Of a stretch of 7,722 nucleotides of DNA, positions 7,666 to 7,722 are shown one piece after another. Origin of the DNA: JAEUIA01 sp038330085 (GTDB lineage Bacteria > Planctomycetota > UBA1135 > GCA-002686595). Both the position numbers and the translations under genes were made by a program. Numbering within the stretch: the first letter of the stretch is position 1; each line of letters opens with the position of its first letter. The DNA is taken from positions 1 through 7,722 of the forward strand of contig JBBQNP010000187.1 in NCBI GenBank assembly GCA_038330085.1, given 5' to 3'. The notes beneath the pieces were generated by a model, which saw only the letters and a program-made list of their open reading frames with translations, was not told where the DNA came from and did not search any database.

Positions 7666-7722
7666 ATGAAGAAGTCTCTGCTGGCCGCGGCTCTCGCGCT
7701 GACCATGTTGGGCTCCAGCTGC
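7666..7722 (+). CDS. Lipoprotein of unknown function, 5' end only
   Basis: Only the first 19 codons are present: MKKSLLAAALALTMLGSSC. This is a textbook lipoprotein signal, with a Lys-Lys n-region, a hydrophobic core, and LGSSC ending in the cysteine that would be lipidated, which is the last codon in the window. The mature protein is outside the window, so nothing can be said of its role. The preceding AAGGA supports the start. It is separated from the Nudix gene by 171 bp and is probably a separate transcript. Confidence 0.75.
   Translation, partial: MKKSLLAAALALTMLGSSC

Noticed and set aside
7563..7722. A small plus-strand frame from ATG 7563 that overlaps the terminal lipoprotein gene in another frame and stays open to the window end
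   Set aside because: Its only possible ribosome site is GGTGGG, and its translation is Arg-rich without a motif, while the overlapping lipoprotein start has a good site and a convincing signal peptide.

Overview
The window is GC-rich bacterial DNA (roughly two thirds G+C by eye) and reads most like a member of the phylum Planctomycetota. That is an inference. It rests on three things: an ECF sigma factor followed by a Ser/Thr kinase with DWG in place of DFG; a secreted FG-GAP protein ending in a Cys-rich C-terminal module that I associate with planctomycete exported proteins; and few recognisable Shine-Dalgarno sites. No RNA genes, CRISPR arrays, transposases or phage genes were seen.

Left part, minus strand (1-5094). 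In transcription order there is a secreted seven-bladed FG-GAP beta-propeller protein (5094 to 3307), a lipoprotein alpha/beta hydrolase (3234 to 2182), a gap of about 270 bp with weak palindromes, an ECF sigma factor (1908 to 1255) and a Ser/Thr protein kinase (1167, running off the left edge). The first two are exported proteins 72 bp apart and may be co-transcribed. The sigma factor and kinase form a regulatory pair. They lie in the same reading frame, separated by a single TGA and an open 29-codon linker.

Right part, plus strand (5258-7722). A 163-bp divergent spacer separates the FG-GAP gene from an ABC-F ATPase of the EttA type (translation throttle). Five bases after its stop comes a Nudix hydrolase. 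After a 171-bp spacer, a new lipoprotein gene begins at 7666 and is cut by the window end after its lipobox cysteine.

Most of the window is housekeeping or lineage-typical content. No clear new multi-gene system is visible. The points most worth checking are the altered second ATPase site of the EttA homologue, the C-terminal module of the FG-GAP protein, the in-frame sigma-TGA-kinase arrangement, and the unclear start of the sigma factor.
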